From assembly GCA_902459845.2 (NCBI GenBank), contig CABPSV020000029.1, forward strand, positions 1 through 43,194: 43,194 nt of DNA, given 5' to 3'. The translations under genes were made by a program, and so were the position numbers. Of the stretch, positions 10,307 through 22,353 are shown piece by piece. The notes beneath the pieces were generated by a model, which saw only the letters and a program-made list of their open reading frames with translations, was not told the origin of the DNA and ran no database searches. Positions within the stretch are counted from its first letter, which is position 1. Every line of letters begins with the position of its first letter. Origin of the DNA: Hepatocystis sp. ex Piliocolobus tephrosceles. Taxonomy: Eukaryota; Apicomplexa; Aconoidasida; Haemosporida; Plasmodiidae.

Positions 10307-13300
10307 TCAAAGCGTATACAAAAAGTAATAACAAGAATCGTACAAAAATACATCGTCTTCATTTTTTTTTTTTTTTTTTTTCTTTTTGTTATTCGTCAAA
10401 TTTTCCAATTTAACAGAATTTTGTAAATTATATAAAATTTTTTTTAAAATATTATTAACGGCAATATTCGAATTTAAAGAATTTTCATCAGATATCCTTT
10501 CTATTAACTTTTTGTTTAGTGCAATTCTGTTTTTAACATAAGAAAGTAAATATTCTTTTTTATCTGTTACATTATGGTTGTTCATATTTATATACAAATT
10601 TTCATCATTTCTAAAATAATCCATACAAGCGTTTTCCTCTTCACTGTTTTCACATTGCAAATAGCGATTATACCATTTTTTCATAGTTTTTAAATAATTT
10701 TTATTTTTTTCTAAATTATTTATATTTAATTTAGACTCTTCATATTCTTTAACAGTACCAATATCGATTATTGTTTTGTGTTTATTTGAATTCTTCCACA
10801 ACATGTGTTTTTTTTTTTTCACATGTTTATTCTTTTGTATGCGCTTTCTCTCACATGTATGATCATTCCATTTAAACTTTTTTTTCATCAGTTCGTTGTG
10901 AGAAGTATACTTAGCAAAGAAACGATGACATATATCATTGTCGTTTTTTTTGATTACATTAATAATTGACAATATTAAGGGTAAATGGTATTCTGCATAT
11001 TTAATTATAAAATCCATTAAATATTTAAGATACATATATAAAGATGTATTTATGGTTAATAAATTGAAATTTTTATATATTTTATAATAAGATCCTTGTA
11101 TTAGTGTATATATATGAAAAAAAAAGAAACTAAATAATTCAGTAATTTCTTTTTGTTCATATGATTGAAAAGAATTATATTTATTTTGGTAGTATAAATA
11201 TTTTCTAAAAAATATAGATAAGAAATTAGGAGTATATGATAAAAAGAATTTTATGTGTACATTTATTGGCATTAAATAAATTAAATAGTAAGATATATAT
11301 ATATGCATATATGTACATTTTCTATGTGTTAATAATTTACTCAATATATATATTAAATAATAATCAATATTAATAATTTCATTGTTATTTTTTTTTCTTA
11401 ACAAATAACAAAATTCTATTAATATATCACAAGCTTTTCTTTTTAATAACAAAATTAAATAAATATTTTTTAATTTCAATTCATGTTCAAACATAATTAC
11501 ATGAAGTAACATTTTTAAAATTTGTAAACAATAAAATTCTATATCTATATTAATATTTCTTATCATACCATGTAATAATATTAACAACATAAAAGATGCA
11601 TATATATTATCAAATCTTAAATTATGTTCTAATTCGTTAAAAAGAAAAAATAAAATGTTTCCTAAAATTCTATTTATTTCTTTACTAGTAGTAAAAATAT
11701 GTAATATATTATTATAATCAAAAAAATTTATTCGATAATTTATTATGTCTTTAATTATTGCTAAAATATATTTACACAAAATTGTATATTCTTTATTAAT
11801 ATGATAACATTTGGGAAGAATAAAAATATTACCACTATTATAACTACTGTATAATTTATTATTACTACTACTGCCGTGGTACACATTTGTATTGAAGTTA
11901 TTCATAAGTAAAATCTCATTTTTATTTGTAAAATTCTTATTATCATTATTAATACTGTTATTACTATTATTATTATGATCATAAAAATTATCTCCTCTTT
12001 TTTCAATTGTGTATAATAATTCATAACATTGGTAATCAAAATGTGAATTTTTTTTTTTTTTTTTTTCTTTTTTTTTTCTTTTTTTTCTTTCTCCATCATC
12101 AATAAGATCACCACCACCATTACCATCACCAACACCATCATAAATATTACCACATTCATTATCATTACTATATAATGTATTTTTTTTATTTTTTTTTTTA
12201 TAACCATTTTGTATAAATAGCCAAAAAATAGTTAAATTCGCTTCCGCAGGTAAATTATTTTTCATATCACTAAACAAATAATTCATAACATACCTTTTTT
12301 TTTTTTCGTTTTTTCTTATATATAAATTGTAATATAAATTATTTTCAATTAAGTTTTCAATACTATTTGATTCTGTTCTCCATACTGTGTCTTGTTCACT
12401 TTTTTTGTTTTTACTTTTTTCCTGTTTACTATTTTTATTTCTAAGTAACTGTTCATAATAATCATCTAATGTATTATTTTCTTTTTTAATTTTGTTCCTA
12501 CTTATATCATTCACATCAAACTTATCGTTTAACAAATTCTGTTCATTGCTTTTCTCAGTGTTAATTGTTATTATATCTTTTTTTAATGAAGTATAATTTT
12601 GTTCTAAATCAAGCTTGTTAGTATCATTGTTGTTGTCGTTGTTATCCACACCATCTACATCATTCGCGCCATTCACACCATCTACATCACCCACACCACT
12701 CACACCATCTACACCACCCACACCACTCACACCATCTACACCACCCACACCATCTACACCACCCACACCACTCACACCATCTACACCACCCACACCACTC
12801 ACACCATCTACACCACCCACACCAATTCCAGTTATATTACTCGTACCACCTTCCTCCTCCTGTCCTTGCCTTTTATTATCAGCACTACTGAATGCAGCAC
12901 TGAAAAAATGATTTATTGTTTTTACAATAACTCCACCCTTTTTTAAAACGTTTAAACTGGTATCTACGTTCTCATTATAAGTTTCTTCAGAAATATGAAC
13001 CTTATCACTTGTATCAGTACATTCAATCCCATTTTCTTGTTTATTATATTTATTATCATTCAAAATACTACCATTAAATCGGGTCCCACTATCTTCAGAA
13101 GCCTGATCATGTAATATATCATCCTCAAGCCCCATTTCTAATAAATAATTTTTACCCATAGATGAAGGATCTTCAATTATTTCACTTAATCCTTTTTCTT
13201 CCATTTCATTATTCTTATCATCAAATTCAAAACTTGATATGTTTTTTTTAATACGAACTTTCTCTAACAATTTTTGATTTTTTTTTTTTTTTTTTTTTTT

Positions 13301-14449
13301 TTTAGCTTTACTTATTTCATTTTTTAATGCTTTCATTTTTTTAGTTTTATTTTTTTTTAAACCCAAAATTTCTTTATAAATATAAGCTTTGTTATTTTCT
13401 TGGTTTTGTTGCCAATCTTTAAATCTGTTAGCAGCACTCAAATTAAAATTACTTTTTTTTTTTTTTAGTTTTCTTTTTTTTTGTATATTATATATATTTT
13501 TATTTATTTTTTTTCTACATATTTTATTACTACTACCATTATTACTACTACCATTATTACTACTACCATTATTATTATTATTATTATTACTATTGTTTTC
13601 AAAAACATCTTTAGATATAAGTTTATACATTTTATTATTATTTTTATAACTTTCACATAACTCGTTTGAGTTATAATTAAGATTATAATGAAGACTGTTT
13701 TTGTATTTATAAGGGATCGTTACATGTAAATAATTACAAGAATTTGTAAAATCGTCGATAGTTATATACTTATTTATACAAAATTTTTTTCTTTTTTCAT
13801 AAAATTTATTAGCTTCTTCAACTATTTGTTGAATACGTAATTCAATTATATCAGATATACGTTGAAAAATCGATTCATTTTCAAAAATAATATTGTTGTT
13901 AATAATATTATAGCTCATACCTATCATTTTAATAAACTCTTTACTTATAAAGGCATTTCCATCACTTTTACAACTTCCTAAGTAGTTAGTATAAATATTA
14001 TTTATACTATCATTACCTTCACCTTTTATTTTGTCTCTTTCTTTATTATACTCATTATTGTGACCATTACTGTGACCATTACTGTGACCATTACTGTGAC
14101 CATTACTGTGACCATTACTGTGACCATTATCGTGACCATTACTGTGACCAATACTGTTACCATTATTATCGTACATTTTTCGCTTCATATAATTCTTTAC
14201 ACCTTTTTTTTTACCCTGATTTTTACCACTCATAGAAAAACTAAACCTATCCTCCTCCTTCATCATCTCTTCATTATTTCTTTTTTCATTATCTGGGTAC
14301 TCACTTAAAATGTTATTTCCAATATCGTTAAATAAATCATCATTTTTAAATATATCATAGTCACTATTCAATTTTTTTTTTTTTTTTTTTTTATTTACAT
14401 CGTTCTCAAATGATATAGCATTAGTTGTTGATAAAAACTCATTCATCAT
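10307..14449 (-). CDS. TAF6: TFIID subunit TAF6-like protein (histone fold, TAF6 middle region, HEAT-type C-terminus)
   Basis: The start is taken at the first ATG of the frame (14449); an upstream TTG extension is not used. The product is 1380 residues. Residues about 167-250 read like a TAF6 histone fold: ISKEFIKMIGMSYNI aligns with the family's first helix, ELRIQQIVEEANKFYEKRKK with the long central helix, and TIDDFTNSC then IPYKY with the last helix and its VEPLYGF tail. Residues about 695-746 match the TAF6 middle region (NNLYYNLYI, KKKRYVMNYLFSD, then LTIFWLFI). Residues about 929-1084 form a helical block like the TAF6 HEAT domain. Between them lie low-complexity inserts: GHSN repeats (100-130), GGVDGVSG repeats (541-600), and Lys and Asn runs. 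In other eukaryotes TAF6 pairs with TAF9 in TFIID and binds core promoters. The assignment rests on my reading of motif order, not on a search. Confidence 0.78.
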   Translation of the reverse strand: MMNEFLSTTNAISFENDVNKKKKKKKLNSDYDIFKNDDLFNDIGNNILSEYPDNEKRNNEEMMKEEDRFSFSMSGKNQGKKKGVKNYMKRKMYDNNGNSIGHSNGHDNGHSNGHSNGHSNGHSNGHSNGHNNEYNKERDKIKGEGNDSINNIYTNYLGSCKSDGNAFISKEFIKMIGMSYNIINNNIIFENESIFQRISDIIELRIQQIVEEANKFYEKRKKFCINKYITIDDFTNSCNYLHVTIPYKYKNSLHYNLNYNSNELCESYKNNNKMYKLISKDVFENNSNNNNNNNGSSNNGSSNNGSSNKICRKKINKNIYNIQKKRKLKKKKSNFNLSAANRFKDWQQNQENNKAYIYKEILGLKKNKTKKMKALKNEISKAKKKKKKKKNQKLLEKVRIKKNISSFEFDDKNNEMEEKGLSEIIEDPSSMGKNYLLEMGLEDDILHDQASEDSGTRFNGSILNDNKYNKQENGIECTDTSDKVHISEETYNENVDTSLNVLKKGGVIVKTINHFFSAAFSSADNKRQGQEEEGGTSNITGIGVGGVDGVSGVGGVDGVSGVGGVDGVGGVDGVSGVGGVDGVSGVGDVDGVNGANDVDGVDNNDNNNDTNKLDLEQNYTSLKKDIITINTEKSNEQNLLNDKFDVNDISRNKIKKENNTLDDYYEQLLRNKNSKQEKSKNKKSEQDTVWRTESNSIENLIENNLYYNLYIRKNEKKKRYVMNYLFSDMKNNLPAEANLTIFWLFIQNGYKKKNKKNTLYSNDNECGNIYDGVGDGNGGGDLIDDGERKKRKKKEKKKKKNSHFDYQCYELLYTIEKRGDNFYDHNNNSNNSINNDNKNFTNKNEILLMNNFNTNVYHGSSSNNKLYSSYNSGNIFILPKCYHINKEYTILCKYILAIIKDIINYRINFFDYNNILHIFTTSKEINRILGNILFFLFNELEHNLRFDNIYASFMLLILLHGMIRNINIDIEFYCLQILKMLLHVIMFEHELKLKNIYLILLLKRKACDILIEFCYLLRKKNNNEIINIDYYLIYILSKLLTHRKCTYMHIYISYYLIYLMPINVHIKFFLSYTPNFLSIFFRKYLYYQNKYNSFQSYEQKEITELFSFFFFHIYTLIQGSYYKIYKNFNLLTINTSLYMYLKYLMDFIIKYAEYHLPLILSIINVIKKNDNDICHRFFAKYTSHNELMKKKFKWNDHTCERKRIQKNKHVKKKKHMLWKNSNKHKTIIDIGTVKEYEESKLNINNLEKNKNYLKTMKKWYNRYLQCENSEEENACMDYFRNDENLYINMNNHNVTDKKEYLLSYVKNRIALNKKLIERISDENSLNSNIAVNNILKKILYNLQNSVKLENLTNNKKKKKKKKNEDDVFLYDSCYYFLYTL
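12640..12830 (-). repeat. Gly-Val-Asp coding repeat inside the TAF6-like gene
   Basis: Repeated 12- and 15-base units (plus strand ACCACCCACACCATCTAC and variants) encode GGVDGVSGVGGVDGV-type peptides. The block has clearly more G+C than the rest of the gene and sits in a linker between the histone fold and the middle region, so it is unlikely to be structured. Confidence 0.8.
14060..14160 (-). repeat. 12-base GHSN coding repeat
   Basis: About eight copies of a 12-base unit (plus strand CCATTACTGTGA) encode Gly-His-Ser-Asn units in the N-terminal linker of the TAF6-like protein, just before the histone fold. Confidence 0.85.
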
Positions 14450-14533
14450 ACATAATTTTGAATAAGGTTTTGTGCCCAACAATCAGAAGTAAAAATAATT
14501 AAAAAAATGTTTTCAAATATTAATATGCTAGAG

Positions 14534-14564
<31 letters not shown>

Positions 14565-15379
14565 AAAAAAAAAGCAAAGAAAAAGAAAAGGACAAAGAAG
14601 GGAGAAAGGAAGGGTAGAAAAATAAAAAAAATAAAACTAAGATGTGCATATATATACATATACAATATATATGCAATTTTTTTTTTTTTTTTTTGTGTAT
14701 AGACTAAATAATTTTTATTCTCTCTATTTAAGTCTTATATATTCAGAATAAAATAAAAAGGCTTAAGTGTAGTTAATTGTTAATTCGGCGTTACGTCATA
14801 TATGTATATAGGTATATATGCATACAAACAAGCGTGTGTGTCTTTCAATTATTAATAACCTTTTCAAGAAATTTTAAAATAATCCTTTATTACGTAAAAA
14901 TTGGACTATTAGCTTTTGTGTTTTATTTAAAACAACACTGCATTACTGCGCTTGACTTGTAGCAAAATTTGTGTATTTTTTTATTTTTATTTTTTTTAGG
15001 TATATGGTTCATTATTTTTTTTATGTTTAAATTTTATAACTCTTACCGTTTTTTTTTTTTTTTTATTTTTTTTTTTTTTTTTTTTCTTAGTTTAGCAAAT
15101 ATATAAATATATACATAAATAAATAAACAATGTCAATAACGCCAAAACGCGTAACTTAATACAAAAATAGGAAAAAGTTAAAAGTTAACAGTTAAAAAAT
15201 AAAAGTTAACAGTGAAAACTTAAAAAAAAAAAAAAGTGAACATTAATAAAAAAGAAAAAAGGGAAAGAAAACGCCAAATAAAATAACGTTTAAAAAAAAA
15301 AAGGAAATAAATTCAAGAAATAAAAATAAATACAACTTAAAAAAAAAAAAATAAATAATAAAAATAAAAAAAAATAAAA

Positions 15380-15676
15380 ATGTCGAATTTTCTGTTTCAA
15401 AACAAAAAAAGCTGTTTTTTTAAAATATATTTATATACATATATATTTATTAACATAATAAATGTCATATGTATACTTAAGTATGAGCTTTATTTTTTTT
15501 TTTATTATGCATATTTTATTCATCTAAATTATATAAACAAATTCATAAGTATAATATCTGATATATATACATATACATATTTAAAGGTAACTACAATTTA
15601 TTTTTTTATGAAATTTTTAAATCGCATGAAATTTTTAAATCGCATAAAATTTTTAAATTGCATAAAATTGATTTAG
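15380..15676 (+). CDS. Possible small membrane protein, 98 residues
   Basis: An ATG preceded by an A-rich leader (the usual Plasmodium start context) opens a 98-codon frame beginning MSNFLFQNKKSCFFK. Several stretches are hydrophobic, and the end has three KFLNRI-like units from a short DNA repeat. It points toward the 3' end of the LMF gene, about 220 bases away. The composition (Ile, Phe, Tyr, Leu) is also what random A+T-rich DNA gives, and no family is recognised, so this may be a chance frame. Confidence 0.2.
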   Translation: MSNFLFQNKKSCFFKIYLYTYIFINIINVICILKYELYFFFYYAYFIHLNYINKFISIISDIYTYTYLKVTTIYFFMKFLNRMKFLNRIKFLNCIKLI

Positions 15677-15735
15677 AACATATAAAAGTTACTCTTCTTT
15701 ATAACATAAAAAAAATTAAAAAAAAAAAAAAAAAA

Positions 15736-15850
15736 TAGTAATATAAACAAAATAGTAATATAAACAAAATAGTAATATAAACAAAATAGTAAGATAAACA
15801 AAATAGTAAGATAAACAAAATAGTAAGATAAACAAAATAACAAAATAAAC
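15736..15850. repeat. 17-base tandem repeat
   Basis: About seven copies of a unit close to TAGTAATATAAACAAAA, with a TAGTAAGATAAAC variant in later copies. It lies just downstream of the LMF stop codon. Confidence 0.85.
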
Positions 15851-15897
15851 AAAATAATAAAGCATATTTTAATTTTCTTGTTTTTACTTTTTTTTTT

Positions 15898-16145
15898 TTA
15901 TTTTTTTTTTATTTTGAAGTTTTCCTTATATTTTAAAATTTCTATAATCCCAGTTTTTTTCCTTTTCCAGTATTTCCCTATCTCCCACTCTGCGTTATCC
16001 TAAACCAATAATTAAAAAAAAGTTATATATATATAACACATTGTAATAAAACGATAATGCAGCATGAGCAAAATATACACTTGTGTACACATATATACAT
16101 ATGTAAATATCTAAGTGAACATTAACACAATCGCACTTTCTGCGT

Positions 16146-16181
<36 letters not shown>

Positions 16182-17992
16182 TAAAAAACTATTCTTTACC
16201 TGCGGGTTCAAACTTTTCAAAAGCACATTATTTTTATCATATTCTACAAAACATAGAAAAAAAAAAAAAAAAAAAAAAAAATCAAATGAATTTACTTATA
16301 TATATATATATATATATATATACAAGACAAAGATAAAGATAAATAAGAAAAAAAGAACTTCCTTTGTTGCTAACCATTTATAGACATTTTATAATTATAA
16401 GAAGTTAATCTAATCATTAAGGGAATTTTTTGAATTTGTTCATTCTGTAAAAAAAAAAAAAAAAAATTAAAATAATAAACAAATAAAAGATTTATAACAT
16501 GCAAACATAAATAACATATTTTATACTATATGGTTAGGTGACATGTTGAAAAAGGATTATGTATGGTTTTTACAAACTTGTACATAAATGTATATGTATG
16601 ACACACATATATGCGTAAATAGTGTAGAATAAACAGAGGAAGAGGGGGGAGGGGGAGGTGGTTTTGCCTGTGTTTATATAAACATATACACATTTTGAAC
16701 ATATTGAATAATTACATTAAACATAGACATCAACTCCTTTTCCCGATTACATAAATTTGCTAAAAAAGAGCATATATATATCGGATATCCATCTTTTTTA
16801 TGATTTTTTTTATCAAAATTATATGAAAAAAAATGAAACTTCCATTCTAGCCTAGGTACATGTCCCCACCATACAATGGAACCTATTTTGTTTATGTTGG
16901 CTAAAAAAAGAGAGATAAATATTATACAACAGGGACAAAAACAGTATGGATATATATATATATATGTATTACTCACAAATTACAAATTATTAAGGGCATT
17001 TTTTAACACTATTTAAAAATATAATTCTTATTAATGTATTATCAACAAGGTTTAATAAATAAGGAAATAATACATACACATATATATACATATATATGTA
17101 TATATATGCATTACCTGGATTGTAATTAAAATAAACACATTTCCATTCGTACCGTTTCCCTATTTCATGTAATTCTTCGATGATAATTTCTTTTCTATAA
17201 GTATTTGCATTTGCTAGCATAGCTATCAAAACAAAAGTATTTATATTAAACGATATGTTGTAATAATATATGAAAAAAAATATATATAAATCAAAATAAA
17301 ATCAATCTTCTGATATGTACGCCAAACATAGACACATATATATATATATATGTATATATATATACTTGCATTTTTTAATATTTCATTTTTTTTAAGTACC
17401 ATATGAATTACAAATATTTAAAGGGCAAAAATAATAATAAATATGATAAAAAAAGTGAAAAATAGTAAAATTAGACACATTCCATTGTCTATAAAAAAAA
17501 AAAAAAAAGAAATAAATAAATAAAAAAGGTGTTATTACTATCAAAATTTATGTTTAAATAATGTATTGTGTTTTAAACTTTTTTTTTTATTTACTCAAAA
17601 AATGGAACAAAATTCATAAAGATAGAAAGCTAAAAAAAAAAAAATAGAAAAAAAAAAAAAAACATACATATATATATATATATGCACATATGTGAGTGCA
17701 TATTTATACAAAAATATATCGTAATGTGATTTTTTATATGTACATATTTATTTATTTTATAATAATTACAAAATAAAAAATTAAGGTGACCGCGTTGATT
17801 ATCCAAACTAGAGCATATATTGATATATTCGTTAGCAAATTGTTCTGTAAAAAAATATATATATATATATATATATATATAATAGCAGTAGGAATGAGAA
17901 CAGGAGCAACAACAGAAAAATACAGTGTCATAAGTAAAAAAAAGGATCTAACAAAAAAAAAAAAGTAATAAATAAATAAATAAAATAAAATT

Positions 17993-18028
<36 letters not shown>

Positions 18029-18326
18029 AAAAGTTACATTAAAATTACTTTATACAAATGTGGAACCCTTAATGAATTAGAAAACAAATTTAAAATAGAA
18101 TCATCAAAAGATGAAAAAAAAAGGATCAAACAAATATAGGAAAAAAAAATATTGTTGCATAGGATATAGCAAGTTATGTGAACATCTGCAAAAAAAAAAA
18201 AAAAAAAAAAAAATGAAGATATAAATATAAATGAATAAATGAATATATAAATATAAATCTAAAAATCATGTCATACACATAGACATAAGAATGCAAGATT
18301 GTATTAATTTTTTATAAATATGTGTA

Positions 18327-18367
<41 letters not shown>

Positions 18368-19238
18368 CTTATAATACATCTTTTTCAAATAATTCTCAAC
18401 TCACTCACAAAAATGATAAAAAAAACTATTCTTAAAATTGATGAACAAAATATCAGCCATGAACATAATAGCTAAAAAAAAAAAAAAAAAAAAAATTATA
18501 ATGGTAATTAATGATTATAATAATATTTATAAAATGAGAGTAAAAATTATTATAATAAATTGTAAAGTTTACCTCAGAAACAATAACCATAAAACAAAGT
18601 AACTTTTTATTAACTATATAGTTAGCTGCGTCTGCAATGGAAAAAAAATAAAACAATTTTTTTTTAAATACTATATTTGCCATTTTAATTAATTTCATCA
18701 TGTTAAAATAGCGGCACACACGTGTATATATATGTACATATTTATGCAAAATGTTGACTATGTTATAAAAAATAACATGATAATATCGATGGGATAGGTT
18801 GACAGAAAAAAATAGTTTGGAAAGCCTCCAACTTTAGCCACTGAGAATTGTTATTAACTTGCAAAATAGATAAAAAAAAAGAAAAAAAAAAAAAAATTAA
18901 TAATACTTTTGCTTTTACTTTGTTAACTATTTATATATATTCTATTTTTTATTAATTTGTTATTAATTTATTACTGATTTATTATTGATTTATTATTGAT
19001 TTATTATTTATTTTTTTTTTTGTCTAACATACAATATGTTTATTTGTTTAATTATTTTTATGTTTATTTTTTCCTACTTAGCTTATAAACTGCTGAATTA
19101 AACAAAACTTTAAAACAAACTAATCGTAAAATACATATGACTAATGTATTAGCATATTTTAAATAATAACTATCAGACAAATTCAAAAATAATAAAATAA
19201 ACCCGAATTCGTTCATTAATGAATCGCTATATAAAAAA

Positions 19239-19296
<58 letters not shown>

Positions 19297-19354
19297 GTGA
19301 AGTTTTGTTGTACATGTGGTGTGTTACTTACACATGTAACTTTATGTATATACG

Positions 19355-19385
<31 letters not shown>

Positions 19386-19777
19386 ACCAGTATATATAAT
19401 TGCATTGTTAGAAGATTTGCTTTTATTCATAATTAATAAATATTATTATTTTCACAGTTTTTATGTTTATTACCACTGAAAAACCATAAAATCCCGCATT
19501 ACAATTTTAAAACTAATGTGCAATAAAAATAGTAAAACAAAAAAACAAAAAGAAAAAAATATTCTAATAAAATCAGTTTGTGTATTTTTTTGAATAAAAA
19601 AATTAATAATTGATAATATTATTCCAATTTTACAAAATATCTTCGGCTGATTTAAAAAAAAGAAAAAGAAAAAAAAAAGAATATATTACATGTACAGAAG
19701 GAATAATCTGTTTCTACTAGTGTCCATTTTGTACATTAATAATTATTATTATTACTATTATTTTACTGCTATGATTG

Positions 19778-19823
<46 letters not shown>

Positions 19824-20204
19824 TTTATTTATTTTAGTTACTTTTATTCTATTTTTTATCACATATTTCCAAAATTTATACACAAAATATACTATGTAAT
19901 GCGATAAGAAGAAGTCTATAGTTTTTAGATTCTTTTTAATATCTTTTAAATATTTATTAATAGGTAAAATTCCATTTTTTAATCCTATTAATGATTCAAC
20001 CTACAGAGCAAAAAAATATATATATTATTATTTACATATGTATGTATGTATGTATGTTTGTTGGTTTGTCCCTGTGTGTGCTTATATATTTTTATACTAG
20101 TCATTTCTTTCTATCTGTTTTTGCTAATTTATCTTTTAGCAAATGCAATATATAACACAAAAGTTTTTCAAAAATATTAATATATAATATTATACAAATT
20201 AGTA

Positions 20205-20238
<34 letters not shown>

Positions 20239-20396
20239 GAAGAATATACCAAAAAGTTAGCTTTGTTCTTTGTTTTAACACAAATAGATATATACGTATA
20301 TAAAGAAGTAACGTTACATATAAAACGTAAAACGAGTTATGCAATTATAGTAATTACAAACATAAATATTAAAAACATCCCACAATATAGGTTGTT

Positions 20397-20459
<63 letters not shown>

Positions 20460-20729
20460 ATATGTGCTTAAATTATAAAAGTTTATATTTCTATACCTGT
20501 ATATTTAACGATAGGAATGATATCATATACAAAACATTTGCGTATGTTAGTATATAACGCGTTGTTCTTAAATGAGAATAATTATATAAATTATTTATGG
20601 TTGACAAAAAAAAAACAAAAAAAATAAAACAAGTAATTATACTACAATGTATTTTTTTTATATTAATATTATTTTTTCCATTTATGTTATAAAATGTACT
20701 ACTTTTATCATCGTCACTATATTTATCCA

Positions 20730-20730
<1 letters not shown>
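15898..20730 (-). CDS. Lipase maturation factor (LMF) family membrane protein, 17 exons
   Basis: Exons, in coding order, joined by splice sites and phase: 20497-20730, 19842-20000, 19474-19646, 19078-19226, 18777-18857, 18573-18631, 18405-18471, 18049-18185, 17924-17947, 17770-17844, 17595-17629, 17400-17488, 17115-17222, 16716-16900, 16375-16444, 16200-16243, 15898-15999. They total 1791 bases, 596 residues, close to human LMF1. Family landmarks fall in order: GLKNGILP (84-91), VFQCDS near 187-191 (family FQWDS), KL..W..L...QPIPS (237-263), EL (285-286), FDD (334-336), NSYAML (425-430), [15 protein letters not shown] (475-483), IPLMIRL (532-538), and a Trp-rich end. Most introns are near 100-350 bases with T-rich acceptors. 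The N-terminal half is multi-pass. LMF proteins sit in the ER membrane and help secreted lipases and other disulfide-bonded proteins fold; the role here is inferred. Weak points: exon 2 end, the 24-base exon 9, exon 14 end (alternative 16692) and the GTTAGC donor of exon 15. Confidence 0.82.
18945..19005. repeat. 11-base repeat inside an LMF intron
   Basis: Units close to GATTTATTATT repeat several times within the intron between the exons at 19078-19226 and 18777-18857. They fill the intron without touching the donor (GTAGGA) or acceptor (TTTTGCAAG). Confidence 0.75.
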
Positions 20731-20760
<30 letters not shown>

Positions 20761-20826
20761 TCTGACAACACTCTTATTTTAAACAACATACAGAAATACT
20801 ATCATAAAAATAGTATTTATATACAC

Positions 20827-20910
<84 letters not shown>

Positions 20911-21492
20911 GTGTTTGTGTGTCTGCGTACGTATGTGTTTATATACGTAATTACACATAAAAACATATACACAATAAATAACTATTTTTATATTAAATAT
21001 TAAACATAAAAATCTAGTATTTTTACTTAAAACATTGTGAAAGTCTGTATATTTGTAATAGTTTAACTGTTAGTAAAATTTAGTAACCTTTTTATCTTAT
21101 TTCAGTTTTTGCTATTTTTTTTTTTTTTTTAATATACCTTAAAATTATACTTATTAATATAAGCTTACTTATTATTTAATCATTTTTATATAAACATGCA
21201 TAAATTAAAAAACGAAGATTCACTTTATTACACATGTATATGTATATGTATACATATATATATATATATATATATACATACATAGTTCATATTTTATTAA
21301 AATAATTATTTTAAGAGAGGAAAAACAATTTCCCATTATACTCTTTTTTCCATAATGCGCTGAATGCATAACCTATTTCAGTTACATTAAATATATATAT
21401 ATATATATATATAGTAAAACAAATAATAAACATATAGTAATTTTGTAAATGTACTGTGTTGTTACACATAAAAAAAGTGTTTAAATAGGCAA

Positions 21493-21543
<51 letters not shown>

Positions 21544-22122
21544 GATGTACATATAATACATGTGTTTATGTAGTAATCGTTTATTTTTATAGCAGTTTTT
21601 AAAATAAAATATAAAAAAAAAAAAAACGAATATAAAAAAAATTATTTAATTGTATATAATATTATATAGCCTTTTCTAAAAACATATAATATTACTATTA
21701 AAAAAAAAACTATTTAAAATTGTTTTAAAAACATAAAAATTTAAAAAAAAATAAATCTGAAAAATATGAAAATCAGGGAATATTTTTTTTTCCCTTTTTT
21801 TTTTTTACTATCATAAAAATATATAACTACAAAAAAATAATTAAATAAATAAAAGAATTCATTATAACTATAATAAATTAATAGGTGAAAAAACAAATCC
21901 TAATTTAAATAAATCCACAATATAAAAAAAAAAAAAAATTAAGGGTGATATACATATATATATGTTCATAAATTAATTAATAAAAATAATGAGAAAGGTA
22001 ATATGGGGATCCATTTTTATCCACAACCAAATCATTTATTATTAAAAAATAACAAAAAAAAAAAAAAAAAAGAGCTGTTCTTAATTTATTTCATGTTCGT
22101 TCTAAATATAAATAAAAAATAG

Positions 22123-22171
<49 letters not shown>

Positions 22172-22353
22172 ACATAATATAATATCACATTATGTTTCGT
22201 TATATGATGGTGTAAAGTAAAGTAATAAACTAATATCAACAGTTAAAAAAATAAAATAAAATATATATTAAAAAAAAAAAAAAAAAAAAGACAAATAATT
22301 TAATATAATTAATAAAGCATATTTTTTTACATATTCTTTATAAGTTTTCATTC
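20731..22353. other. Spacer between DRE2 and the LMF gene
   Basis: About 1.6 kb between two minus-strand genes, expected to hold the DRE2 3' end and the LMF promoter. It contains a T run directly upstream of the LMF start (20733-20758), a very long (TA)n tract at about 20829-20907, other (TA)n tracts, and a poly-A run of about 47 at 22124-22170. I see no gene-like open frame in it. Confidence 0.6.
20829..20907. repeat. Long (TA)n dinucleotide repeat
   Basis: About 38 uninterrupted TA units, the longest in the window, roughly 100 bases upstream of the LMF start codon. Such tracts are common in Plasmodium promoters and introns and vary in length between isolates. Confidence 0.95.

Larger units (their letters stand above)
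14450..15897. other. Spacer upstream of the TAF6-like gene and downstream of the LMF gene
   Basis: Both flanking genes are on the minus strand, so this should carry the TAF6 promoter and the LMF 3' region. It holds (TA)n, long T and A runs, and a 17-base minisatellite at about 15736-15850. The only open frame that does not look like a simple-sequence artefact is a plus-strand one at 15380-15676, listed separately. Confidence 0.6.

Noticed and set aside
14480..14482. TTG start for the TAF6-like gene
   Set aside because: Not an accepted start in this setting; the first ATG, at 14449, precedes the conserved regions by over 160 codons.
14446..14676. Minus-strand 76-codon frame upstream of the TAF6-like gene
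   Set aside because: It is mostly TA and pyrimidine-repeat translation and is out of frame with the gene it overlaps.
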